NCBI GenBank assembly: GCA_003255025.1
Contig: QANY01005064.1
Coordinates: 248,001-312,000 of the forward strand
DNA: 64,000 bases
Direction: 5' to 3'
DNA from: Datisca glomerata
Taxonomy: Eukaryota; Streptophyta; Magnoliopsida; Cucurbitales; Datiscaceae
Both the position numbers and the translations under genes were made by a program. Of this stretch, positions 50,391-61,430 are shown piece after piece (positions within the stretch are counted from its first letter, which is position 1; every line of letters begins with the position of its first letter). The notes under the pieces were generated by a model. The model had not been told where the DNA came from and ran no database searches. It saw nothing but the letters and a program-made list of their open reading frames with translations.

Positions 50391-53029
50391 TGTATGTCCA
50401 ACCATACCCTAATTGTATTTGCCTATTGTGCTTCTTTAGGCAATTATATTATATTATAGGGTTTTAAATGTTGTAAATAATTTACGCTAATTTATCAAAC
50501 AAATAATATAAAGATCATCCATTAAATCACTAATTTAAAATATTTAATTAAATAAATTTACTAATAAAGAAATTCACTTGTACAGATCTGTCAATCAATC
50601 AAACTAATAACATAAACAAATAAAATCGAGCAAAATACCTTTATAGTATCTTCACTCAACATCATGCTAGTCCTTTGCAACAAGCTCTTAAGAGGGTCTC
50701 TATTGTTTACAATTTTGCACACATTTTATTATACTACAGTTAGGCCAAACTAAAATAATAAGCTAATTCATCATTAAACTACCAAACGTCATAGTCTTTT
50801 GGAGAAAGACCTAAATTCATCCGCAATAGAAACAACAGATAGCTATAATACTACAATTACACTCTATCTTTTCGAGAAAGCAGCCATATAGATGGACAAT
50901 GATTTAAAGATCATCAATATCATTTCTAATACTTCACATATAGTTAAGACAATCATATGAGTCAATTTCATGTTGTCCTCACATATGTAGTATTAAGAAA
51001 CTGCCATGGCTTTCTCTTTGACATCTGAAGGAAGGCCCAACTGAAGGATGAAAAACATGAAAATACTTGTTTTGACAAAAATTATCAATTTGTTTCTTCT
51101 ATGTGAAGAGAATCATTCGGTTAAGAAAGAACATCCAAAGAAACCCCCAACGCCATGATTGAAAGGACAAAATGTGCATTCATCAGGCAACGAATGAATT
51201 GAAGAAATAGAGCAAAGGAAACTTTATCTTTTTGTTAAGGCATGACGAATTTTCCTTCATTAATTAAGGGGAGGACTTGGAGTTTTTCTTAACTAATTAT
51301 GTAATGAGGGTATGTTAGGGAAGACAAATCCACCTTTCTTATCTCACAATCATTAAAACAATAAAGAAATACATTTGGTGGCTTTTCAAGAATTTGCTAA
51401 CAAGCTAAAAACTTGAATGATGGATTTTATCTAAACATAATGCTTATGCTAAAAAATATATAATTCAACATGTAGCACATGATTACTTTTAGAGTTTTTT
51501 TTTTGTAAATGAATATATGTATTAACCAAAAGAGACACAAAATATAATAGGGCATACCCCATGAGAAAAGCTTAAGGTAAAAAAAAGAATTAAAAGACCT
51601 AAGCCTGCACAAGGCAGAACCAAAAGAATGAGGGGATAGAAAGTGTCAAAAGAAAGCCTAAGAAGGCACACAAAAAACATGAAAAGAAAGGCCAACAAAG
51701 AGCCACCGTTCAACCCAAAATTTGGCAAGACCTCCCCTGAAAACTGTCTAAGCACTTGAGAAAAGACAACTAAAGGAGAAAAACAAACAACAACAAACAA
51801 CAATATAGGGTCATAACTAGATCAGTTTGGTGCAACAGAATGAGTCCCACACCACCAACTAAAAGCCTAAATACCTAGACAACTAGAAAACCAAACTATA
51901 AGAGAAGACATAATGAGCCCCACTTTTAGATTTGTTGCATGATTAATACAATATTATTAATCTCAAACCTTATACTCAACTTCAGTCAACATGAGACTTA
52001 TAATTTATGAACTTAACAACTCTAATATATTAACAACCCAACACATAAATTTATCAATAACCAAATGTAACTTATAAATGTCCATCACGAAAATATTTAT
52101 GAACTTATTATTTGATGTCAAAGCTTAAAAAAAAACATACATTTATATGGTCAACTTCATCTCATTATAATTTTACTAGCAAAACTCCTAAGATCAATTT
52201 AGATAGTTTATAAAGAACCATATGTAAAATCACTGTTAATCATGCATACATGAACAAAAACATGAGAATTCTACAAAGTCGCATAGCATGTTCAATTTCA
52301 TGTGGCTTATGCACATTTGTTGGAGACAGTAAAAAGAAAAAAAAATATAAGACTTACCATCATAGTGTATAACATAGTCATGACTGTAACACTTGTTTTA
52401 GCACGACTGTAACACTCACATCAAACACACATAACAATTTTAGATATTGCATTAGATACTTACTAAGTAATACAATTCATCTAAAAATCCTCTCAACCCC
52501 CCACTTTTGGATTCAACAAACTAGAAAAATCATGATATAAACTAGATTACAAGTGTGAGAAACTCAGATTGTAAAAGATTTAATATTATAAATATATTAT
52601 AGCAATCTCCATCAAAACACAATAAAAACCAACATGAAATGGAGTTGTAATCAACAAGTATCTAGCAAACCCAACTATTGCCTCCACTACTGCCGGTTAC
52701 TTTTCTCTGTTTTATCCTTACAAAGGAAAATCACAATCAAACACACCAAATGCTTAAATTTTCATCTTTCCAACAAAAAAATAAATGGAGGAAAGGATAA
52801 TCATTAGCTTAACCCAAAGAGCGACCTTCTATCAATCTTCCTTTCTTTCTCAATCTAAACCCGAGAGCCCCTCTGTTCCTTTTTCTCTCTTTTTTCATTT
52901 CATAACGGATCTCAACAAAATAAACTAAATTTGAAAGCCCATCACAGGAATTTTAAAGCATAGCAGAGAATTAGGGATTTACCCAAAATGAAGAGAAGTT
53001 GGGACAAGAAGGAGTTGTGCTGGTGAAAA

Positions 53030-53520
53030 TAAGATAGCTTAGAGAGAGACCTTTGAAAGAGCTTTCCTAACTAAGTGAGGAATCGATGAGTTCATCAACT
53101 TTCCAGAGAGGAAGCTATGAGAGAGAGCTCAAATAGAGAGCTATGAGAAATCCATGACATACATTTAAAACAGATAGTTGTAAAAGAGGCATAAAAGAAA
53201 GATCTAAGAGAGAGCTTCACCTAGCGAGTAAAAGCTCTGTGAGCTTCGTTGTTAAGAGAGTTGTCTGTGAGCTTCGTCGCAGAGTCTATGAGAGTTGAAG
53301 AGAGGCGTTCCATGAGAGAGATTCACCAGAGAGAGCTTCTCGAGAGAAAGATGAAAAGTGAGTTGATTCTTGAGCCCTAAGATCCCTAAGCTTCACCAAA
53401 AGAGAGCTTTGTCACAGAGTCTATGAGGGTTGGAGCTGAGAAAGATTTATCGCAGAGTCTATGAGGGTTGGAACTAAGACAGCTATGAGAAAGGTTGAAA
53501 GAGAGAGAGAGTTGTGAGAG
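53030..53520 (+). repeat. GA-rich degenerate repeats near the CACTA right end
   Basis: Recurrent blocks such as gcagagtctatgag and gagagctt repeat irregularly on the plus strand in the last 600 bases of the element. They may be the right subterminal repeats, but the motif differs from the left-end motif. Confidence 0.6.
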
Positions 53521-53634
53521 TAATTTTAGACGGGTTGTAATTTTGATCCCGCACCCAGTTTCCCCGAAAATTAATTAGGAACCTCTCTATTAGCATTTTG
53601 ATATAAAATATGATAGTTCTGTGCAATAAAAGCC

Positions 53635-53730
53635 CAACTTTCTTGTAGTGATTATCATGTTATAGTAGTGTTAAATGTTGTTCAACTTTCTTGTAGTGAT
53701 TATCATGTTATAGTAGTGTTAAATGTTGTT
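53635..53730 (+). repeat. 48 bp tandem duplication of the CACTA right terminus and flank
   Basis: The 16 terminal bases (caactttcttgtagtg) plus the next 32 bases of flank are repeated exactly at 53683-53730. The element therefore has two possible right ends, both followed by att. Confidence 0.9.
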
Positions 53731-54189
53731 TTGTTACATCATATTGGTTTAAAATAGGTAATTGAAATTAAATTGTGCAACCCATATTCAAAATCTTAGT
53801 ACTATATTATTCAATTCAATTACTTTAAATAAAGAAAATAAAAATAAAATATAAACAATGTAGTATTTTATTAATAAGAAAATGAAGAATTTGTGCTGAT
53901 GAAATCTCTTCGCACATGTAAACAAAGCCTTGCTATAACCGGTAGAACTTTAACTAATAACCATGTTATAAAATATCTTACTCTTATAAAAGAGGGAGTT
54001 TTCTAGTTCCAAGAAATGTCCATTTTACCCCTACAATTTGGGCTTGTTTACGCGGTGGGTGTGCCTGGAGTTGGCCTACAGATTTGGGTGGAAGGAGGGG
54101 TGCATTGGTCATTTCACTACATTTAAATGTTGGTGAGGCCTGGACTGTTGGATCCTTACGATCTTGATCGTCCATGTGTTTTACATTTT
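53731..54189. other. intergenic, nothing recognised
   Basis: An AT-rich stretch, then a more GC-balanced one from about 54010. The 77 aa minus-strand frame (54217-53984) resembles nothing known to me. Confidence 0.4.
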
Positions 54190-54559
54190 GGGGTTGGTGA
54201 GAATGAATCTCGACCATCTGTGTGGTGCCTCAGATCATATCCCAGCCGTTGATGTTGTTTGCGTAATTAATCTTACCCGTCCATTTTTTCCTTAGTTTCC
54301 AAAGAGGGTATTGACACCTTCTTGAAGCTTTGGCCATGGAAACCTTAACCCATGGAGAAACTCTCCAAGCCTATCCCTTATCTTTACGCTCGTCGGAGAC
54401 TCTGCTCACTAACCTTGTGCCAAAGAGAGAGATGAGAGATTGACAGCCTGTTCAAGCTTTGGCCATGGAAAGTTTCGACCATGGAGAAGCTCTTCAAGCC
54501 TCCCAGTGATCTTGTCGCTGGCTGGAGACTCAGTCAGTCTCAGGGTACCTTCTGACAAT

Positions 54560-54960
54560 GATTGCAGAATTGTCTATGTATGACCTTTCGTCGTCAATGA
54601 AATTCCTACATCGAATGACACTCTTCAAACTTTACGGCTGCTCTTGATGGGGGTAGGGGTAAGGATAATCGTTATCCTTCAATTTTTGTCCTTTTTGTTA
54701 TGTCCTAATCGAACACTTGTACAGGGCTAGGTGCTGTAACTTGCTGTTGTGGAAATGCTACGGAGTTGTGCAATTTTTGAATCTGTGAGCAAGCATGTGC
54801 GTTCAGGTGCTACATTCAGGTTGCTCACCTTTACATCATATGAGAGTCACGTGCATTCAGGTTCTCAGTGGCATGCCTTCACTTTGGCTGTTGAATGTAC
54901 TTGTCGGAGGTAATGATTGTTGTTTTGTTTTATTCGTTCAATTGTTCAATATATATAGGT
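54560..54960 (+). repeat. module copy 1 (middle plus tail)
   Basis: Aligns with 55620-56000 about 1.06 kb downstream: shared cctacatcgaatg, gggtaaggataat, a c-ttgtacagg block, then the tail ending at a donor-like ggtaatgat at 54908. The tail is open in the frame reading ATFRLLTFTS...HAFTLAVE. Confidence 0.7.
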
Positions 54961-55074
54961 GTCCTCTTTAATTAAATTCTGCGTTGTTTTTGGTGCGTTG
55001 TGGTTCTCTTCTCCTCTCTTTAATCTTTCTCTGCCTTTTTGAATTGGATATTGATTTAAAGCCATTTGGGTTAT

Positions 55075-55190
55075 GAATTATATTCGATTCTTCTGATGGG
55101 TTTTCAGAATTTAAGATTTTTTTCATGTTTTATGATTTATATTCAATTCTTCTTATGGGTTTTTAGAATTTAAGATTTTTTTCATGTATA
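55075..55190 (+). repeat. tandem duplication, about 65-70 bp unit
   Basis: Two adjacent copies carrying tatattc-attcttct-atgggtttt and agaatttaagatttttttca, with small differences. Confidence 0.8.
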
Positions 55191-55619
55191 TATATATTTT
55201 TTGGGGGTCATGGGGCAATTCAATCTTGGATTGATCATTGGGAGGTTGGATAAGGTTGATAAGTTTTCTGCTTGGGTGTTGCTCTGTGTTCTAGTAATTG
55301 GCCTTCAAGTTTTAGCAATGTACAGTTATGGATTTTGCTTGATTCTATGCCTAAAAATAGGATAACGTCGTACAACATTTTGAATTATTCATTACTTTGT
55401 GTATGTACTTGCTCTCTCATGAGAAAGATATTATAGAAAGGTGTTAAGGAGTGGACATTTTGTGTTCTCCATTTAGACAGCAGTGAAAATATTAATTGAG
55501 AATGGAACTTGAATTTGTTTTAATCACGTTGTAATAACAAAATTAAGGCATCTAGAAAGATTTTTAAGATTATGTACACTTCTTGTTGATTATTTCAGCC
55601 TTTGATAGAATCCATACTT

Positions 55620-56000
55620 ATCCACAAGAGCTCAAAATCCTACATCGAATGGCGCATTTCAAATTTTGTTGCTGCTATCGATGGGGATATGGGTAAGGAT
55701 AATCTTCATCCTTTGATTTTTGTCTTTTTTGCTTTTCCATCTTGATCTAACACCTGTACAGGTTAGGTGTTGTAAGTTCCTATCATGGGGTCGTTAGAGG
55801 GCAACCAGAATTGTTTAGCCTCTAAACCCACGACCAACCATGTGCTTTCGAATGCTGGATTTGAGTTGCTTGGCTTTGCAGTACATGGGACTCACGTGTC
55901 TTCACATTCGAGGTAATGATGGTTGGTTTGTCTTGTTTGTTCAATTATTCTATATATAGGTTTGCTCTTTGATGATGTATATTTTGTTTGTCTGTCTGTG
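55620..56000 (+). repeat. module copy 2 (middle plus tail)
   Basis: Counterpart of 54560-54960. The tail reads AGFELLGFAVHGTHVSSHS and stops at ggtaatgatggttg near 55912, followed by a ttcaattattctatatatagg run shared with the other tails. It lacks the HAFTL part seen in copies 1, 3 and 4. Confidence 0.7.
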
Positions 56001-57208
56001 TTTTTAGGTTTACTTTCTCTTTCTATTTTATTTATTATGTTTATTGTTTGTGTGTTTCTGTTGATTATCGACATCAAATTTAAGGATTCATTCTTTATAT
56101 AACCGAACCAAAAGATTTGCGTTTAGGAGAATTTCCCTGGGACCCTTTTGTTTCTGTGAATTCATATGTCGTTTAAGTGTTATTTGAATATACATCAGTT
56201 TCATGAGCTTCGTTTCTAATTTGGTGGGTTAGCTTAGGTTGGGTTCAAGTTCAATTTCTGTCAGCTAGCTAATATAGATTTTCGGTAATGATATAAATGA
56301 CATATTAGAACTATTAGTATATGATCGTATGTTCTTTTTCTTTAATCAGAATTGGCTACATGGGTGATGTTACCATTAAGGATGGTTTAGAATAGGCGAT
56401 GGCTTTATCAGTGAACCTTGGGTGAAAAACTAACCAAGCCTCTTTGCATTTTTTTGCTTTAGTGTCCATATACTGAACTTCATGCCCATGACTGTGATTT
56501 TGATTTAATGAAATTTAAATGACACCTAACGCTGTTATGGCTATGGGTATTCCTCTTTTCTTCAATTGTTTTATTACCCCATATTTTCCTTTTTCTTTAT
56601 TTGCATTATATCTTTTGTTTGTTTGGTTTCTTTTATGACAAAATGGTGGGTTTACTACCATTTTAACTGTGATTATGACACTAAAGTTCCAAAATTTTAT
56701 AGTAGCAATAACCAATTCGCAGCTTTTTACATTTTTTTAATTAATTGTGTTTAATTGACTATTGATTATAAAGTTTTGTTCAATTAAGCTATGAAATAGT
56801 CCGATTTCCTAATTTCTTGAACTTCCAATGGTGTAGGCTATGATGAAAAATAACACACACATTTTTCTTGGCCTCTTATGTTTATCAAACCAATCATTTT
56901 TAATGGAGTTGATTTCAAGTTCAAAGGTTTTTTAGGGTTGGAAAGGCATGCTAAAGACATTGTCTTACTGTGGAGCAGCAATTTTGAATTTCTTTAATTC
57001 ATGTGTTGTCATCCTATATTTAATCTAATAATAATTACAAGGATAACATTAATTCATGAAAATCGCTTTATTGGCAACTGAGTCAAGTCGATAACCTTCT
57101 GTCTTAATAACTTGAAATGGTTAAATTATGATATGTTGAAAAAGGAGAAGAGACGAGTTTTTTTTAAGACGAGGAGAGATGAGCTTGAATGTACTTAATC
57201 GGTGGATT

Positions 57209-57292
57209 TGATCAATAATTGTTTGAAGTTCAAATCAACTTATTTAGTTTTGATCAATAATTGTTTGAAGTTCAAATCAACTTATTTAGTTT
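57209..57292 (+). repeat. 42 bp exact tandem duplication
   Basis: A unit starting tgatcaataattgtttgaag is repeated immediately with no visible differences, pointing to a recent event. Confidence 0.9.
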
Positions 57293-59179
57293 TCTTGTTT
57301 GCTGAAACCTTCCCACTCAAAAATCTCTCTCTTTAGCACCCATTCTATGTTTGATCTTAAACCTTTCTTGCATGCATACTTTTGTTAGTCTTTGTACATC
57401 ATAAAGTTCTAGATGGAAAGTTTTGTTAGGCTCATTTATATACATCAACACATTCGAAAAATTACTTAATACTTAACCATAGAGTTGGGACATAGAGACT
57501 GTAAATTCATGACCCTTCAAGCAAAAATGATGACAATTATGGGTTGCTCCTGCTACTATGCTGTTATTTGATATAGAAAACCTTCGTAGGAGCAAAGATG
57601 ATACATTTTACCTTTTTCCAGCATATATGTTCCAAAGATTGAGAGTTCATAATCTTTAACACGAGAGTTCTATTAAAGTTTGTTACTTTCTATACAGAAT
57701 TGAGTTTGTTTCCTTTTGATCCTTATTGTTTCACTTACTTATTCAAGTTGGTGTATTGGTTTTCTGATAGTATGATGGTATAATCCTCTATAGCGAAGGG
57801 TAAAAATTTCAATAACAATGGCTAATGATGTGTGATAAGTTGCTGACTTTACAAAGGTACTATAACTTGATGGAAGCGTGATGTGTAAGTTAGATGTATA
57901 AAATAAGAAGCAATGATGGTTATTGTAGCATTGCTAAGCTGGATTTCAAACTAACGTAAGTAATGTTTGAATCATTTTCTTACACAGCTTGTTTGTCGTT
58001 CATTCAAGCTCTTCGCCATCCAAGGTTGAATAATTAGACCTCAGCTTAGCCGTTATATCTTCTTCACTTGGGATCAATTGCTTCTTGCTTTGATGATAGG
58101 CTAATTTGTGATTTCAATATATGTGTTCAATCATAGTTAAGTTTGTGTTCATCTATTTGTTTTTTAAGTTAATAGATGTTTGGTTTTATGGTTGTGGTTC
58201 TACATTATAATTTTTGTTTATCTGTTATTTGGTGTCTGTACAACAAGGTTATCATCATGAAATTGTAGCTTGTGTGTAATTTGGACTATTATTTTTCCTT
58301 TTGATAATCTTTTGAATTCTAAATATTAGTTTAATTTATTTGTCTCTCTTATGTGCTATTTTTAGTTATTTTGGTTAGTATAATTATGATGAATTTGACA
58401 ATCCATTTTGGCTGGTTATTTGGAGTAGGTTTCTCATGACGGAAGTGTAGTAAATTAGATTTTGTAAATGTCATATTAGGATGGGGTTAAGAGGATATCT
58501 GATTTACTTTGTGAAATTTGAGAATTGTTGACTAAATCTCAACCATCCGTTTGGTGGGTGAGATCATTTTTCAGTCGTCCATCGCTGTTGGGTTATTGAT
58601 CACAGCTATCTGTGTCATGTGTCAAAGAGAGAGGGAGGAAGATAGGATCTCAAAGCTTCAGCCATGGAGAGTCTATGCAAGCTTCCACACGGTGCATTCG
58701 GTAAGTTCAACTCAAACGTTTCTCTGTTTTCATCTATTTTGCTATGTGGTTTTTCTTCTGGAGTCGATTTTTATCTCCGTTAGTTTTTTGGGTGAATAGA
58801 TGATAATCCACTATTTTTATCCACTGTATTTATCTCTGTTTTTTATCTCTTTTTGGAATGAGTCTTTTGTGGGGTAAATGGATAATAAAGGTATTTTGAA
58901 GGTGAAATTATGTATATTTACTTTATTATTGGTGAGATTCGTAGTGATGGTCATGGATTTCACTAGGTTTTAGATATATGATTTTACACTTATAGGCTCT
59001 AAATTATTTATGATTTTGATTTAGGAGGTAAGGATGTGCTTAATTAAGCCTATATTTTAGTTGAGTTTATTTTAATTGATATTTAATAAATAGTTTGAGA
59101 ACAAACTTTTTTTGTTAAATTGAATTATTGTAATGTTAATTTTGTGAAAAAATGACTGTCTTGTGAAAAAATCACGTTG

Positions 59180-59330
59180 GCAAGCCATGTTCGTTCAGAT
59201 GATCACTTGCATGGCTTCACGTTGGCTGTTGCATTTGACTGTCAGAGGTAATGATGATTATCTTGTCTCATTTACTCAATCGGTCTATATATATATGTGT
59301 GTGTTTTCTGATTACATATTGAACTTCTGT
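59180..59330 (+). repeat. module copy 3 (tail only)
   Basis: Reads HVRSDDHLHGFTLAVAFDCQ up to a donor-like ggtaatgatg at 59248, then ctatatatatatgtg. Confidence 0.7.
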
Positions 59331-61197
59331 ATTTTTCTGTAGCAATTAATTAGATTTTCATTTGTAATTGTTTGAAATTGTAATAGTTCATGTATAAAAA
59401 CTCGTTGTTTTGTTCAGCTACTCTAGGCTCTTTGGAAGGTTTGCAATTACAGATATGTTATATGATTTAAAGCTTCGGCTTTGAAGGCATAGATTTATCT
59501 TTTTTATCTGTATATTATTTCTCTGTTATGTAAAACAATGTGTTATGTTTCTGAGAAAAATAAAATGGTTTTAACTAAATGCCCATTAATCTTCGAAAAT
59601 AGTTTTAGATAATTCACCAGGCTGGGGTTTAACATTATTAGACTTTTAGTATTTCAAGATTATTTTATACAAAGGTTTGATTTATTTTTTTCAGTGAGGT
59701 CTAGAAATATTGATTGGATTACAGATGTTTGCTTACTATTTTTGGTGAACGGTAGATTTTGGCTGAGCATGTTTTATTTTTTGGTTATCTGCTTTGTTTT
59801 ATTCGGCACCTACTCTATATATATCTATATTCTCAATTAGTGTGTTTTGTTTATGTGATTTGATTAGGGTATTTTTTTTTTAAACTTAGGGTATTTTGTT
59901 AGGATATAATCGTTTTTAGTCAATCAGTGGTCTTCATTTTTTCAGTTCCTTTTTCAGTCGGTGAGTTTTATTTGTTTTATTTTTAGTCGGTAAGTTGTGT
60001 TTGTTTTGTTTGTTTATGTGTATAAATTTGACTTAGCTATTACAGATATTTAACTTCTCCTTCATAGCCTTTTGTGTTTCTTTACTCTTTGTTTGTGAAG
60101 GTGGGTAAAAAATTTCTTAATTGTTGGACAGACATGATTTTCTGTTTTTGTTGTGTGTGTTGCTTTTTGGTTTTTGGCTTTGTGTGTATGGTTTTCAGTT
60201 TAATTCTCATTTGTCTTGTGATGGTTTTGGCTTGGTCTATTTTTTTTCTTGTAGAATTATAACCTTCTGTTCATAATTAGATATGGGTTTTGGTAGATTT
60301 TAAAATTCTGTTTGTGATTAGTACAACGGTGGGAATTTAATCCTTTTCATTTTTGTTGTTAGTTGGTGTTTACTTTAGGGTTTCCATTTTCTTTGATAAT
60401 TAGTGTTTCAATCTAGGATTTTTCCGATTGTTATAGATGTAATTTATATTTTGATTTTGTTCGATTGTTTTGTTGTTGTTGTGGGTTTATTTCTATAGTT
60501 TTAAGAATTAGGTATTATTAGCATATTTAATGATTTGGATGGTATTTTTTGTTTTTTTATAGGTATGTGCTTTTTTCCCGGTCTTATTTTCTATTTTCTC
60601 GGATAGATTTGTATCATGTTTTGTTTTTGTTGGCATTTTGGTGCCCTATTTGTTAATCAGTGTAGCGGTGGATTTTGTTCTTCTAGTATCAAATCATTAT
60701 AGCCCATACCCCTTTGTTTAGGTTTAGGATAGTCTTACATTATATTGCAAATATATCTTTTCAATAATCGGTGATCTTTTTCCTGTCTTAATCATTGGGG
60801 TTTGTTTATTTTACATTTGTGGGTTTATAAATTTGATATTCACGTGTTATCCAGCTCCCAATTTTCCTTTTGCTACATTTTTCTTCATGTGACTTTTAGT
60901 TTGTAACGTGAGTTAGAATTTTCTGACTGATGAGTGTTATGTTGATATTCATATGATTTTTGAAGTAGTTCCTTTTTTTTGCTCTTTATACATGTTCGCT
61001 CGGTTTTATGATTGCTTGTCCTTGGTTCGTGTTTGTTAGTAATATTTTGGCTTAAGTGATTTGGCTTTGTATTTTTTTACCTCTGACTTTTGAGTGTATT
61101 TATCTGCTTTTTCTTATATATGTCGATTATGGTAAAAAAAAAGTTAATTTTTGATAATAACTTAAGATTTCAGTCTCAATTGTATTGTTGTTCTTTT

Positions 61198-61420
61198 CAG
61201 GTGCTGGGTTCGAGTTGCTTAGCTTCACAATAGATGGGATTCATGTGCATTCAGATCCTCACTTGAGTGCTTTCACGTTGCTGCTGCACATGACCATCGA
61301 AGGTAATGATGGTTGCCCTGTCTTATTTGTTCAATCGATCTATATATATGTGTGTTCTTTGACAATATACATTATGCTTGACTGTCTGTACTTTTAGGTT
61401 TGTTTCTCTTTGTATTTTGA
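61198..61420 (+). repeat. module copy 4 (tail only)
   Basis: Preceded by an acceptor-like ttgttcttttcag at 61200, it reads AGFELLSFTIDGIHVHSD then AFTLLLHMTIE up to ggtaatgatggttg near 61301. This is the copy with the clearest exon-like boundaries on both sides. Confidence 0.7.
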
Positions 61421-61430
61421 AAGAAGTGTA

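Larger units (their letters stand above)
49877..53650. mobile_element. non-autonomous CACTA (En/Spm-type) transposon
   Basis: The left end CACTACAACAAAAAAA at 49877 and the right end, inverted, CACTACAAGAAAG at 53650 are flanked by att on both sides (49874-49876 and 53651-53653), the 3-base target duplication of CACTA elements. The left subterminal zone (49950-50390) has many direct and inverted copies of a tctatagcgttt motif, as expected for transposase binding. Length is 3774 bp. The interior has no recognisable transposase; a 93 aa minus-strand frame (51803-51522) lacks known domains. Confidence 0.85.
54190..61430 (+). other. unrecognised locus of repeated exon-like modules
   Basis: Three module types recur in the same orientation across 7.2 kb. 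Head (54205-54500 and 58525-58700): a ctcaaccatc-like start, a core such as tcccagccgttgatg, and gccatgga(g)a. Middle (54560-54760 and 55620-55790): cctacatcgaatg, then gggtaaggataatc and an acaggttaggtg-like end. Tail (54800-54960, 55850-56000, 59180-59330 and 61198-61420): ends in an open stretch followed by agg|taatgatg and a tatatata-rich run. Intervening sequence is T-rich like plant introns. I do not recognise a protein or a transposon family. It could be a non-coding transcript, a decayed gene or a composite repeat. Confidence 0.45.
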
